A stretch of 64,000 nucleotides of DNA, taken from contig NZ_LR732817.1 of NCBI RefSeq assembly GCF_902506195.1, positions 761,147 through 825,146 of the forward strand, given 5' to 3'. A model generated the notes under the pieces. It was not told the DNA's origin and ran no database searches. It was given only the letters and a program-made list of their open reading frames with translations. The position numbers and the translations under genes are program-made. Each line of letters starts with the position of its first letter. Positions within the stretch are counted from its first letter, which is position 1. Origin of the DNA: Citricoccus sp. K5 (GTDB taxonomy: Bacteria > Actinomycetota > Actinomycetes > Actinomycetales > Micrococcaceae). Positions 18,742 through 26,698 of the stretch are shown here, in pieces.

Positions 18742-18744
18742 ACT
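18739..18744 (+). promoter_or_regulatory. dapF -10 element TAGACT, leaderless arrangement
   Basis: TAGACT overlaps the miaA stop and is followed by 6 nt and the dapF ATG. Confidence 0.6.
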
Positions 18745-18750
18745 GAGGTC

Positions 18751-19707
18751 ATGACCCTGCCGATCGCCCAGGACCCCGACCGCCTGCGGACCGCCCTCGA
18801 CCAACTGGCCGGGCTGGCCTTCACGAAAGGGCACGGCACCGGCAACGACTTCATCCTCGTGCCGGACCTGAGCGGGGAGACCGAACTCGCCCCAAACCAC
18901 GTGGAGGCCCTCTGCGACCGCCACTTCGGGGTCGGCGCCGACGGGTTGATCCGAGTCGTCGAGTCCACGCACCTCATCGAGGGGCGGGATCTGCTGGAGG
19001 GCCATCCCGAGGCCACCTGGTTCATGGACTACCGCAATGCCGACGGCTCCGTCTCCGAGATGTGCGGCAACGGGGTGCGCGTCTTCGTGCACTATCTCGC
19101 CACCCGGGGCCTGGTGGACCTGGAGGTCGGACAGCAGGTGCGGATCGGCACCCGTGCGGGCGTCCGCACCGTCACCCGGATCGGCGAGGAACAGTACTCG
19201 ACCGACATGGGCCCGTGGAGCTACATCGACCCGGAACTGGCCGAGGAACGGGCCTCGGACTCCCTGGTGCTCGCCGCCGGGCTGGCCGATCCCCGCCCGG
19301 CCCTGAGCATCTCGATGGGCAACCCGCACACCGTCGTCGCACTGGCCGAGGACGCGGATCTGGCGGATCTGGACCTGGCCAAGCAGCCCAACGTGGAACC
19401 GGTCCCGCCGAACGGTACCAATGTGGAGTTCGTGGTGGCCGCCGACCCGCTCTTCCTGAACGGCGTCGGCCGACTGGACCTGCGTGTCCACGAGCGGGGA
19501 GTGGGGGAGACCCTCTCCTGCGGCACGGGAGCCTGTGCCGCCGCCACCGCCGTCCGCATCTGGGCCGGAGACCGTGACGCCCTGACCTGGGAGGTCGGCG
19601 TCCCGGGCGGCACGGTGGGCGTCGAGTTCCTACCGCAGGCTGACGGCACCGAACGCGTCATCCTGTCCGGGCCCGCCACACTCGTCTCGGACGGAACGGT
19701 GGCCTGA
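18751..19707 (+). CDS. dapF: Diaminopimelate epimerase
   Basis: A 318-residue PLP-independent epimerase converting LL- to meso-diaminopimelate for lysine and peptidoglycan. The two catalytic Cys are in EMCGNGVRVF (near residue 105) and LSCGTGACAAATAV (near residue 257). GHGTGNDFILVPD opens the first domain. The start at 18751 is supported by the leaderless -10 spacing. The gene ends 18 bp from the convergent methyltransferase. Confidence 0.97.
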   Translation: MTLPIAQDPDRLRTALDQLAGLAFTKGHGTGNDFILVPDLSGETELAPNHVEALCDRHFGVGADGLIRVVESTHLIEGRDLLEGHPEATWFMDYRNADGSVSEMCGNGVRVFVHYLATRGLVDLEVGQQVRIGTRAGVRTVTRIGEEQYSTDMGPWSYIDPELAEERASDSLVLAAGLADPRPALSISMGNPHTVVALAEDADLADLDLAKQPNVEPVPPNGTNVEFVVAADPLFLNGVGRLDLRVHERGVGETLSCGTGACAAATAVRIWAGDRDALTWEVGVPGGTVGVEFLPQADGTERVILSGPATLVSDGTVA

Positions 19708-19725
19708 CAAGGACACGACCGAAGG

Positions 19726-20352
19726 CTATCGGATTCGGTCCACCTGCAGGATCCGGAAGCCCTTCTCGCTGCCGAAGCGTGACGCCGTGAATTGCTCCGG
19801 TAACCGTTCGTCGAGGGCCGCGGCCATCCACGGCAACAGGGAATCGGCCCCGAGGTTCTTCTGCACCACCAACAGGGCCCGCCCTCCGGGGGCCAGTCGG
19901 GGCAGCCACTGCAACAGGATCGAGTGCAGTGCCTCCTTGCCCACCCGTATCGGCGGATTGGACCAGATCAGGTCGAAGGTCCGCTCGGCCGGGACCTCGT
20001 CCGGCCGGTAGACGGAGACGTTGTCCAGGCCGAGGGCGGCGGCATTGTTCCGGCACAACTGCGCGGCACGGTCATTGACCTCCACCCCCGTGATCTGGGC
20101 GTCGGGGCTGGACAGCGCCAGCGTGAGGGTGAGCGGCCCCCATCCGGTGCCGATGTCCAGGAAGGAGCCCGACGACGGAGGGTCCGGTACCGTCCGCAGC
20201 ATCGCCGCGGTGCCCTTGTCCAAGCCGTCGGGGGAGAAGATGCCGCCCGCCGTCTCGACGGTGACGTCCCGGCCGGCCAAGGTGACGTTGAGCCGTCGTC
20301 GTTGTTCCGGGCCGACCGGCTCGGCGGAGAAGTAGTGTGCGGAATCCATCAC
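19726..20352 (-). CDS. RsmC/RlmG-like class I SAM-dependent methyltransferase
   Basis: A 208-residue single-domain methyltransferase (MTS/small-domain family). FLDIGTGWGPLTLTLA is the SAM-binding motif I and SNPPIRVGKEALH the NPP(F/Y/I) motif IV, as in rRNA guanine-N2 methyltransferases. Compared with E. coli RsmC it lacks the N-terminal half, as usual in actinobacteria. The target (16S rRNA G1207-type) is inferred. The start may be GTG 20352 or the adjacent ATG 20349; a TAGCAT -10 (20358-20363) lies 5-8 nt upstream, which would make it leaderless too. Confidence 0.85.
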   Translation of the reverse strand: MMDSAHYFSAEPVGPEQRRRLNVTLAGRDVTVETAGGIFSPDGLDKGTAAMLRTVPDPPSSGSFLDIGTGWGPLTLTLALSSPDAQITGVEVNDRAAQLCRNNAAALGLDNVSVYRPDEVPAERTFDLIWSNPPIRVGKEALHSILLQWLPRLAPGGRALLVVQKNLGADSLLPWMAAALDERLPEQFTASRFGSEKGFRILQVDRIR

Positions 20353-20383
20353 GGCCGATGCTACCTCTGCTTGACAACGTCCC

Positions 20384-20389
20384 TATACT
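20384..20389 (+). promoter_or_regulatory. Distal hflX leader promoter, -10 TATACT
   Basis: The best -10 match in the leader. It is followed by 7 nt and an ATG, the same spacing as the leaderless genes in this window. No properly spaced -35 was found (a TTGACA is only 7 bp away). Confidence 0.4.
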
Positions 20390-20396
20390 GGATGGC

Positions 20397-20417
20397 ATGT
20401 GGATTTACCTGCGTTGA
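20397..20417 (+). CDS. Candidate leaderless leader peptide MWIYLR upstream of hflX
   Basis: ATG TGG ATT TAC CTG CGT TGA begins 7 nt after TATACT and stops at once. Two hairpins follow within the next 60 nt. It lies 282 nt upstream of hflX, in a 346-nt region with no other gene. A role in ribosome-mediated attenuation is inferred by analogy with upstream ORFs of antibiotic-responsive ribosome-rescue genes; nothing in the sequence proves translation. Confidence 0.3.
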   Translation: MWIYLR

Positions 20418-20477
20418 GTCGGACGTGCCCCTGCGGCACCGACGCTCCGGACCCCGATCTCCCCGCTGTGCAGCGGG
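20418..20477 (+). promoter_or_regulatory. Two hairpins in the hflX leader
   Basis: Hairpin 1 (20418-20443) pairs GTCG with CGAC and, across a 3-nt bulge, GTGCC with GGCAC; it starts directly after the stop of the short ORF. Hairpin 2 (20462-20477) pairs CCCGCT with AGCGGG over a 4-nt loop. Neither has a T-tract. Confidence 0.4.
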
Positions 20478-20665
20478 TCGAGACACCGTCCGTGATGGCA
20501 CCCACTTTCCCCTGAGCCTGCGTGACCCGACTGTCCGGGTCCTGGTCTGCCGCGATTCCTCGCGCCGACCCCACGCCGGCCCGACCCGTGAAGGAGGCCC
20601 TGGTGGCCCCGAAAACCCCCATCCACAGCGGCGACCCGAACACTCTCGGCGTCCCCGCCAGCGAC

Positions 20666-20671
20666 TACTCT
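20666..20671 (+). promoter_or_regulatory. Proximal hflX -10 candidate TACTCT
   Basis: TACTCT would start transcription near 20678, leaving a 21-nt leader that contains the AAGGAGA ribosome site of hflX. Confidence 0.4.
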
Positions 20672-20698
20672 AGAGACCACACCTCTTCCAAGGAGACC

Positions 20699-22282
20699 AT
20701 GACCGAGACCACCCCGCAGGGGAACGAACAGCCCGCGAACGAGCAGCACGGGAACGAGTCCGAGATCCGGGACGTGATCGACCGGATCCTCGCGGCCGAT
20801 GCAGCCAGTGCCGCCAAGAACGCCCCCGAACAGGGCCGAGCGCTCGCGCTCTCTGAAGGCGGTGACGGGCACACCGAGGCGGACGGCGAGCAGTTCGACC
20901 TGGCCGAACGTCAGGCGTTGCGGCGCGTCAGCGGACTGTCCACCGAGCTCGAGGACATGAGCGAGGTCGAGTACCGTCAGCTGCGCCTGGAGCGGGTCGT
21001 TCTCGCCGGTCTCTGGGCCGAGGGGACCGCGGAGGACGCCGAGAACTCCCTGCGCGAGCTCGCGGCCCTGGCCGAGACTGCGGGTTCCGAGGTCCTGGAC
21101 GGTCTGATCCAGCGTCGGCACCTGCCCGATCCGGCCACCTTCCTGGGCAAGGGGAAGGCCGAGGAGCTGCGCGGCATCGTGGCGATGACCGGTGCGGACA
21201 CCGTCGTCGTGGACTCGGAGCTGGCTCCCTCCCAGCGCCGTGCCCTGGAGGACATCGTCCGCGTCAAGGTCATCGACCGCACGGCGCTGATCCTGGACAT
21301 CTTCGCTCAGCACGCCCAGTCCCGTGAGGGCCGCGCCCAAGTGGAGTTGGCGCAGCTCGAGTACCTGTTGCCACGCCTGCGCGGTTGGGGCGAGTCCATG
21401 TCCCGCCAGGCCGGTGGCCGTGCCGCCGGCGGTGAGGGCATCGGCTCCCGCGGCCCCGGTGAGACCAAGATCGAGCTGGATCGCCGCCGCATCCGCACCC
21501 GCATGGCCAAGCTGCGCCGGGAGATCGCCGCGATGAAGCCCGCGCGCGAGACCAAGCGGGCCAACCGGCGTCGCAACCGGGTGCCTTCCGTGGCGATCGC
21601 CGGGTATACGAACGCCGGCAAGTCCTCCCTGCTCAACCGCCTCACGCATGCCGGCGTCCTCGTGGAGAACGCCCTGTTCGCCACACTGGATCCGACGGTG
21701 CGCAAGTCCGTCACGCCGGACGGCATCGGGTACACGCTCTCGGACACGGTCGGCTTCGTCCGGTCCTTGCCGACACAGTTGGTCGAGGCTTTCCGCTCCA
21801 CCCTGGAGGAGGTGGCCGACGCTGACGTGATCCTGCACGTCGTCGACGCCTCGCACCCGGATCCCGAGGGGCAGATCACCGCCGTGCGATCTGTGCTGGC
21901 CGAGGTGGACGCCCGGCAGATCCCGGAGATCATCGTGCTGAACAAGGCTGACGCCGCCGACCCGGTGGTGGTGGCCCGGCTGCGTCAGAAGGAACCGCGG
22001 TCAGTGGTCGTCTCCGCCCGCACCGGGGAGGGGATCGAGGAACTCGAGCGCGCCGTCTCGGACGCGATCCCGCGCCCGAACGTGGCCCTGGACCTGTTGA
22101 TCCCTTTCACGGACGGGGATGTGGTCTCGCGCCTGCACTCGCCGGACGCGGACATCATCTCGGAGACCTACGAGGCCGAGGGCACGCGGCTCCGGGTACT
22201 GGTCCGAGAGGACATCGCCGAGGACCTGCGCCGCTATGCCGCCGAGGGGTCCGCGGACGGTCAGGAGCGCGCCGGAGCATGA
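20699..22282 (+). CDS. hflX: Ribosome-associated GTPase HflX
   Basis: A 527-residue GTPase that splits stalled or antibiotic-blocked 70S ribosomes. The order is an acidic N-terminal extension (1-90), the HflX N-terminal domain (VLAGLW ... GKGKAEEL, about 95-215), a coiled linker with the family GGRAAGGEGIGSRGPGETK loop, and the G domain: G1 GYTNAGKSSLLN (Lys308), G3 DTVGFVRSLP, G4 NKAD. The start at 20699 is chosen because AAGGAGA lies 3-9 nt upstream; longer in-frame readings upstream lack family similarity. The helicase gene overlaps its stop by 4 nt. See the leader features for possible control. Confidence 0.95.
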   Translation: MTETTPQGNEQPANEQHGNESEIRDVIDRILAADAASAAKNAPEQGRALALSEGGDGHTEADGEQFDLAERQALRRVSGLSTELEDMSEVEYRQLRLERVVLAGLWAEGTAEDAENSLRELAALAETAGSEVLDGLIQRRHLPDPATFLGKGKAEELRGIVAMTGADTVVVDSELAPSQRRALEDIVRVKVIDRTALILDIFAQHAQSREGRAQVELAQLEYLLPRLRGWGESMSRQAGGRAAGGEGIGSRGPGETKIELDRRRIRTRMAKLRREIAAMKPARETKRANRRRNRVPSVAIAGYTNAGKSSLLNRLTHAGVLVENALFATLDPTVRKSVTPDGIGYTLSDTVGFVRSLPTQLVEAFRSTLEEVADADVILHVVDASHPDPEGQITAVRSVLAEVDARQIPEIIVLNKADAADPVVVARLRQKEPRSVVVSARTGEGIEELERAVSDAIPRPNVALDLLIPFTDGDVVSRLHSPDADIISETYEAEGTRLRVLVREDIAEDLRRYAAEGSADGQERAGA

Positions 22283-24375
22283 CAGAGACGGTCGAGGAAG
22301 CCGCGCCGGCTGCCGTGGCGCAGCCCGCCGCCGAGCCCCGTACCGAGGCGGAGCGTGAGGCGCTGCGGCTGCTGGACGCCGCCGTCACAGCCACCGGGGG
22401 TCAACGCCGGGAAGGGCAGCGGCGCATGGTCGTGGAGGTCGCCCGGTCCCTGGAGACCGGGCAGCACCTGCTGGTGCAGGCGGGCACCGGCACCGGGAAG
22501 TCGTTGGCGTACCTGGTGCCGGCGCTCCAGCACGCACTGGAGGCCGAGAACCCGGTGGTGGTGGCCACCGCCACCCTGGCGCTGCAGTCCCAGATCATGC
22601 GGCGGGATGCTCCCAAGCTGCTGGAGGCCCTGCGGGACGAGCTTCCCCGTCCCATGAACATCGCCCTGGTCAAGGGCCGGTCCAACTACTTGTGCAAGCA
22701 CAAGCTGGAGGGCGGCTTCCCGGAGGAGGACGGCCAGGCACTGTTCGGCATGGCCGACGACGGCGAGATGACGTCCGGATCCGACGGCGGCCCGACCAGC
22801 CCCCTGGGCCGTGAGGTCCTGCGGCTGCGGGAATGGTCCGAGGAGACGGACACGGGGGACCGGGACGACCTCGATCCGGGCGTCACCGACCGCGCGTGGC
22901 GCCAGGTCTCGGTGTCCGCGGTGGACTGCCTGGGCGCCCAGAAGTGCCCGATGGCGGCCGAGTGCTTCTCCGAGCGGGCGCGCGCGGACGCCGGGGACGC
23001 AGACGTGGTGGTCACCAACCACGCCATGCTCGCGATCGCCGCCTTCGAGGGACTTGCGGTGCTGCCCGAGTTCGAGGCCGTGGTGGTGGACGAGGCCCAC
23101 GAACTCCAGGACCGCGTGACCGGGGCGGTGACCGGCCAGCTCTCCGGGGCCATCGTGCAGGCCGCGGCCTCCTCGGCCCGCAAGCACACGGCCATCGCCG
23201 TGGAGGACCTGGTTCAGGCCGGCGCCGGCCTCGACGCCGCCTTTACCGCCACCCCCACGGGCCTGATACCGCGTGGACCGGACGAGGTCCAGCAGAACGC
23301 CCTGAAGGCGGTCCGCGATGCGGCCCGCCAGGGGCTGAGTGATTCCAAGCCGAGCGGGGGAGGTGCCGACTCCGCGGCCGACGGCGGGCGTCAGATGGCC
23401 CGATCCCGGATGCAGGACGTCCTGGACGTGGCCGAGCGGATGCTGGAGACCACTCCGGACACCAGTCACCCCGAAGTGCTCTGGGCGTCCCGTCCGGGCC
23501 ACTTCGAGCCCGGCACCGGGTGGATCCCCGGGGACGAGTCTGCGGCTCCGATGCTCTACGTGGCCCCGCTGTCCGTGGCCGGCAAACTCCGCGAGGGACT
23601 CTTCGGCCAGGCCACGACCGTGCTGACCTCGGCCACGCTGGCCATCGGTGAGTCGTTCAACCCGGTGGCGGGATCCCTCGGTCTGATGGGCGAGGGGGCA
23701 CCGGCCTGGACCGGTCTGGACGTGGGCAGCCCCTTCGACTACCCGAGGCAGGGCGTGCTCTACGTGGCACGGCATCTGCCGAAGCCGGGTCGGTTCGCCG
23801 CCCCCGAGACCTATGACGAACTCGAGGCACTGCTCAGGGCGTCCGGCGGAGGGGCCCTGTGCCTGTTCTCCTCCAAACGGGCCGCCGAGGACGCTGCCGC
23901 CGAGATGCGCACCCGGCTCGGTCCGAATCCCACGATCCTGTGCCAGGGCGACACCACGCTGACCGCCCTGGTGCGGCAGTTCGCCACGGAGGCGGACACC
24001 TGCCTGTTCGGGACCATGAGCCTGTGGCAGGGCGTGGACGTGCCCGGCGAGTCCTGCCGCCTGGTGGTCATCGATCGGATCCCGTTCCCGCGACCCGATG
24101 ATCCCCTGTCCACGGCGCGGTCCAGAGACATCAGCCGGCATGGCGGCAACGGGTTCATGGCGGTCTCCGCCTCCCATGCGGCGGTCCGTCTGGCGCAGGG
24201 CGCCGGCCGGCTCATCAGGACCGCAACGGACCGCGGAGTGGTGGCTGTCCTCGACTCCAGGCTGGCGACGGAACGGTACGGTTCGTTCCTGCGTTCGACC
24301 CTGCCGGACTTCTGGCCGACGGCCGATCCGTCCGTGGTCCGCGGCGTGCTGGAGCGGCTGCGCCCCGCTGACTAG
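22279..24375 (+). CDS. DinG/XPD-like ATP-dependent DNA helicase with 4Fe-4S cluster
   Basis: A 698-residue superfamily-2 helicase. Walker A is QAGTGTGKSLAYLVP (near residue 70), the DEAH box is VVVDEAHELQD (near 272), and SATLAIGESFNP (near 455) is motif III/IV-like. Four Cys lie where DinG/XPD proteins hold an iron-sulfur cluster: one in YLCKHK and three in a C-x5-C-x5-C run. These enzymes unwind 5'-3'. No LexA site precedes it; it is coupled to hflX by an ATGA overlap. The stop overlaps the stop of the convergent gene in a CTAG. Confidence 0.9.
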   Translation: MTETVEEAAPAAVAQPAAEPRTEAEREALRLLDAAVTATGGQRREGQRRMVVEVARSLETGQHLLVQAGTGTGKSLAYLVPALQHALEAENPVVVATATLALQSQIMRRDAPKLLEALRDELPRPMNIALVKGRSNYLCKHKLEGGFPEEDGQALFGMADDGEMTSGSDGGPTSPLGREVLRLREWSEETDTGDRDDLDPGVTDRAWRQVSVSAVDCLGAQKCPMAAECFSERARADAGDADVVVTNHAMLAIAAFEGLAVLPEFEAVVVDEAHELQDRVTGAVTGQLSGAIVQAAASSARKHTAIAVEDLVQAGAGLDAAFTATPTGLIPRGPDEVQQNALKAVRDAARQGLSDSKPSGGGADSAADGGRQMARSRMQDVLDVAERMLETTPDTSHPEVLWASRPGHFEPGTGWIPGDESAAPMLYVAPLSVAGKLREGLFGQATTVLTSATLAIGESFNPVAGSLGLMGEGAPAWTGLDVGSPFDYPRQGVLYVARHLPKPGRFAAPETYDELEALLRASGGGALCLFSSKRAAEDAAAEMRTRLGPNPTILCQGDTTLTALVRQFATEADTCLFGTMSLWQGVDVPGESCRLVVIDRIPFPRPDDPLSTARSRDISRHGGNGFMAVSASHAAVRLAQGAGRLIRTATDRGVVAVLDSRLATERYGSFLRSTLPDFWPTADPSVVRGVLERLRPAD

Positions 24376-25268
24376 CGGATCAGCATCTCGAGGGCGCCGA
24401 CCGTGCGAATGGCCCGCCATTCGATGCCAGGAGCCGTGCTCCAGGCCGGCCAGTCCACGGACCATCCGCCATCGGGCTCCTGGGCGGATGCGAGCCACCG
24501 GCGGTCCCGGGACATCACGGCCGCGGGGACCAGGCTGCCGTAGAGGTCCGTGGGGAAGGGGACCGTCCAGGGATGGTGGACCAGGTCGACCGCATGGATG
24601 CTCTCGTCCTCGGCGCCACCCTCCACGGGGAGGGAGCCGTTGGCGGACAACCGCTCACGAAGGGTGGCCAGAAATGGGCTGTCGGCCGAGCCCGTGGGAA
24701 GGCCGTCCGCTGCGAGGAACCTCAGGGCGTACTTGACCTCATAGGCTGGCAGGTCGCCGGCAGTCGCAGCCCGGGACAATCGGAGGCGGCACCAGTCCGA
24801 GGCGGCCTCAGCCCACCCGCCCGAGAACCCCGTCAGCAGGGCCGCGGCGGCGAAGCCATATGTGAGGTGCGAACCGCCGGGAACCGGTTGGACCCACGGC
24901 GCATGGGGCCATTCGAGGGAGGCCTCGGTGACGAAGGGCACGGAACCGTCCAGTCCGGAGGTCGAGGCCACCCATTCCAGTCCACAGCGCACCCAGGGGT
25001 GCTCGGCCAGATCCCATCCGGCCAAGAGGTCCAGGGCCGTCAGCGTGGAGAGCGCCTCACTCTTCGGTGACCGCACATCGGGTTCGAGGCCGTGACCGAA
25101 TCCGCCGTCTGGATTGCGGTACGCCCCCAGGGCGGCCAGGACACCCTCGGTGCCGCCGCCGTGGAGCAGCAGGTCCACCCGGCGGCGTTCGAGCAGCCGC
25201 CCGTGGGTGTAGACGAACTCCTCGGCATCCGCCACGCGGACGCCCGGCGGCAGAGGCCGATGGTTCAT
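24372..25268 (-). CDS. Unknown protein, alpha/alpha-toroid (terpene cyclase-like) fold suspected
   Basis: A 298-residue soluble protein with no recognised catalytic motif. NPDGGFGHGLEPDVRSP near residue 54 and QEPDGGWSVDWPAW near residue 268 resemble the Gly/aromatic turns of squalene-cyclase and prenyltransferase toroid repeats, so it is probably a helical-barrel protein. It lacks the DxDD acid motif. It begins 5 nt after the lexA stop on the same strand, so it is in the lexA transcript and may be SOS-inducible. Its ATG is at 25266-25268. Confidence 0.65.
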   Translation of the reverse strand: MNHRPLPPGVRVADAEEFVYTHGRLLERRRVDLLLHGGGTEGVLAALGAYRNPDGGFGHGLEPDVRSPKSEALSTLTALDLLAGWDLAEHPWVRCGLEWVASTSGLDGSVPFVTEASLEWPHAPWVQPVPGGSHLTYGFAAAALLTGFSGGWAEAASDWCRLRLSRAATAGDLPAYEVKYALRFLAADGLPTGSADSPFLATLRERLSANGSLPVEGGAEDESIHAVDLVHHPWTVPFPTDLYGSLVPAAVMSRDRRWLASAQEPDGGWSVDWPAWSTAPGIEWRAIRTVGALEMLIR

Positions 25269-25273
25269 GGGGC

Positions 25274-26017
25274 TCAGAGCGCCCGAAGTACCGTGACGAC
25301 CTTGCCCATGACCGTCGCCTCGTCTCCGAGGATGGGCTCATACGCAGAGTTCTGCGGCAGCAGCCACGTGTGGCCGTCCCGCTGCCGGAAGGTCTTCACG
25401 GTGGCCTCGTCGTCCAGCAACGCGGCGACGATGTCCCCGTTCTGAGCGTTGTTCTGCTGACGCACCACCACCCAGTCGCCGTCGCAGATCGCCGCATCGA
25501 CCATGGAATCGCCGGAGACCTTCAGCATGAACAGTTCCCCCTCGCCGGTCAGCTGACGCGGCAGGTTCATGACGTCCTCGACCTGCTGGTCGGCGAGGAT
25601 CGGCCCACCGGCGGCAATCCGGCCGACCAGGGGGACCGGGACAGCATCACCGTCGGCGGCCCCGGTGTGCAGGGTCCGCACCGTCCCGCCCGGCGTGGCC
25701 GCCGATTCGGGGGGCATGACGGCGGACTCGACCACGAGGGCCAGGCCGTTCTCGTCCAGCAGGACCTCCATGGCCCGCGGACGGCCCGGATCCTTGCGGA
25801 TGTAGCCGAGCTTCTCCAGCTGACCCAGTTGATGGGTGACCGATGACAGTGAGGCCAGGCCTGCCGCATCCCCGATCTCCCGCATGGACGGCGGATACCC
25901 GTGTGCGGCGATCGCAGAGCGGATGGATCCGAGGATGATCCGCTGACGGTCGGTGAGGGGCCGGACGCCGTGATCGTGATGCGGGTCCGGGGCGGGAGAG
26001 GGAATCCGGGGGGCCAT
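25274..26017 (-). CDS. lexA: SOS repressor LexA
   Basis: A 247-residue repressor and autoprotease. The winged-helix DNA-binding domain ([16 protein letters not shown] ... [16 protein letters not shown]) is followed by the cleavage region [10 protein letters not shown] and the protease dyad Ser171 (GDSMVD) and Lys208 (ATVKTF), 37 residues apart as in E. coli Lex[11 protein letters not shown] at 26017 is taken as the start, because a longer frame to 26113 would run into the promoter and SOS box. The unknown gene at 24372 follows within 5 nt. Confidence 0.97.
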   Translation of the reverse strand: MAPRIPSPAPDPHHDHGVRPLTDRQRIILGSIRSAIAAHGYPPSMREIGDAAGLASLSSVTHQLGQLEKLGYIRKDPGRPRAMEVLLDENGLALVVESAVMPPESAATPGGTVRTLHTGAADGDAVPVPLVGRIAAGGPILADQQVEDVMNLPRQLTGEGELFMLKVSGDSMVDAAICDGDWVVVRQQNNAQNGDIVAALLDDEATVKTFRQRDGHTWLLPQNSAYEPILGDEATVMGKVVTVLRAL

Positions 26018-26084
26018 TCGACCATCCGTTCTTATCGTGTCCGTCGGTCTTGGTGAAGTGTCTCGTGCTGGGTCGCTGGGTCTG

Positions 26085-26113
26085 ACGGTACCGGAGTCAC
26101 ACCCTCGATTCAA
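26085..26113 (-). promoter_or_regulatory. lexA promoter
   Basis: On the minus strand TTGAAT (26108-26113) and TACCGT (26085-26090) are separated by 17 bp. SOS box 1 overlaps the -35, which explains autoregulation. The leader is about 60 nt. Confidence 0.65.
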
Positions 26114-26125
26114 AGATATGTTCGA
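26110..26125. promoter_or_regulatory. SOS box 1 (lexA side)
   Basis: TCAAAGATATGTTCGA matches the LexA consensus TCGAAC-N4-GTTCGA at 10 of 12 positions, with one perfect half-site. Confidence 0.8.
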
Positions 26126-26132
26126 ATTTTTC

Positions 26133-26162
26133 TTGGCATGTCTCGAACAGGCGTGCTAGACA
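26133..26162 (+). promoter_or_regulatory. Promoter of the LysM gene
   Basis: TTGGCA (26133-26138) and TAGACA (26157-26162) with an 18-bp spacer. SOS box 2 lies inside the spacer and -10, which fits repression by LexA. Confidence 0.5.
26143..26158. promoter_or_regulatory. SOS box 2 (central, weaker)
   Basis: TCGAACAGGCGTGCTA has one perfect half-site and 10 of 12 consensus positions overall. It is 33 bp from box 1, centre to centre. Confidence 0.55.
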
Positions 26163-26176
26163 TGACATCGAAGCAG

Positions 26177-26192
26177 TCGAACACACGTTCTA
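26177..26192. promoter_or_regulatory. SOS box 3 (LysM side)
   Basis: TCGAACACACGTTCTA matches 11 of 12 positions, the best of the three. It is 34 bp from box 2, and lies just downstream of the LysM promoter. Confidence 0.85.
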
Positions 26193-26228
26193 TACGGCCC
26201 GGGGTTCCGGGAGGAGAGGCAGAAGAGC

Positions 26229-26588
26229 ATGAGCACTGCAGCATCGGTCCAGACCCGCACGTCCGGCTCCGCCGGATTCCACCTGAACCGCCGTGGTCGT
26301 TTCCTCTTCGTGGGATTCCCCGTCATCGTCCTGGCGGCCCTGGCCGCAGTGGCCGCCGTCTTCTTCGGCGCCCACGGGATGGCGCCCGCGGCGGCCTCCG
26401 ATGACCAGCCTGTTGCGGACGTGGAGACGGTCACGGTGAACTATGGCGACACCCTGTGGGCCATCGCCGGGCGCACCGCCCCCGAGTCCCCCCGCAACGA
26501 GGCCATCCTGCGCATCGGCCAACTGAATGATCTCGACAGCGGCGATCTGCAGCCCGGTCAGGTGTTGTTCGTCCCCGCTGGCGCCTGA
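26229..26588 (+). CDS. LysM-domain membrane protein, SOS-induced division inhibitor type (YneA/ChiZ/DivS-like)
   Basis: A 119-residue protein with a basic N terminus, one membrane segment (about residues 26-48, FLFVGFPVIVLAALAAVAAVFF) and a C-terminal LysM domain (VNYGDTLWAIAGR ... LQPGQVLFVPAGA). The divergent position next to lexA and the two flanking SOS boxes match ChiZ of mycobacteria and YneA of firmicutes, which delay septation during DNA damage. The inhibition role is inferred from family and context. GGAGGAGAGG lies upstream of the ATG at 26229. Confidence 0.85.
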   Translation: MSTAASVQTRTSGSAGFHLNRRGRFLFVGFPVIVLAALAAVAAVFFGAHGMAPAAASDDQPVADVETVTVNYGDTLWAIAGRTAPESPRNEAILRIGQLNDLDSGDLQPGQVLFVPAGA

Positions 26589-26698
26589 ACCTCCGCTGGC
26601 CCCGCAGAGACTGCCGCGGGATTCGTCTCCCTTCAGCCGGGCGATAGGATGGCCTGGGTCCGTAGTGGGGCGGATCCCTTGCTGATGACGGGGCACTC

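Noticed and set aside
20371-20389. TTGACA close to TATACT as a full sigma promoter
   Set aside because: The spacer is 7 bp instead of 16-18, so only the -10 is kept as a candidate.
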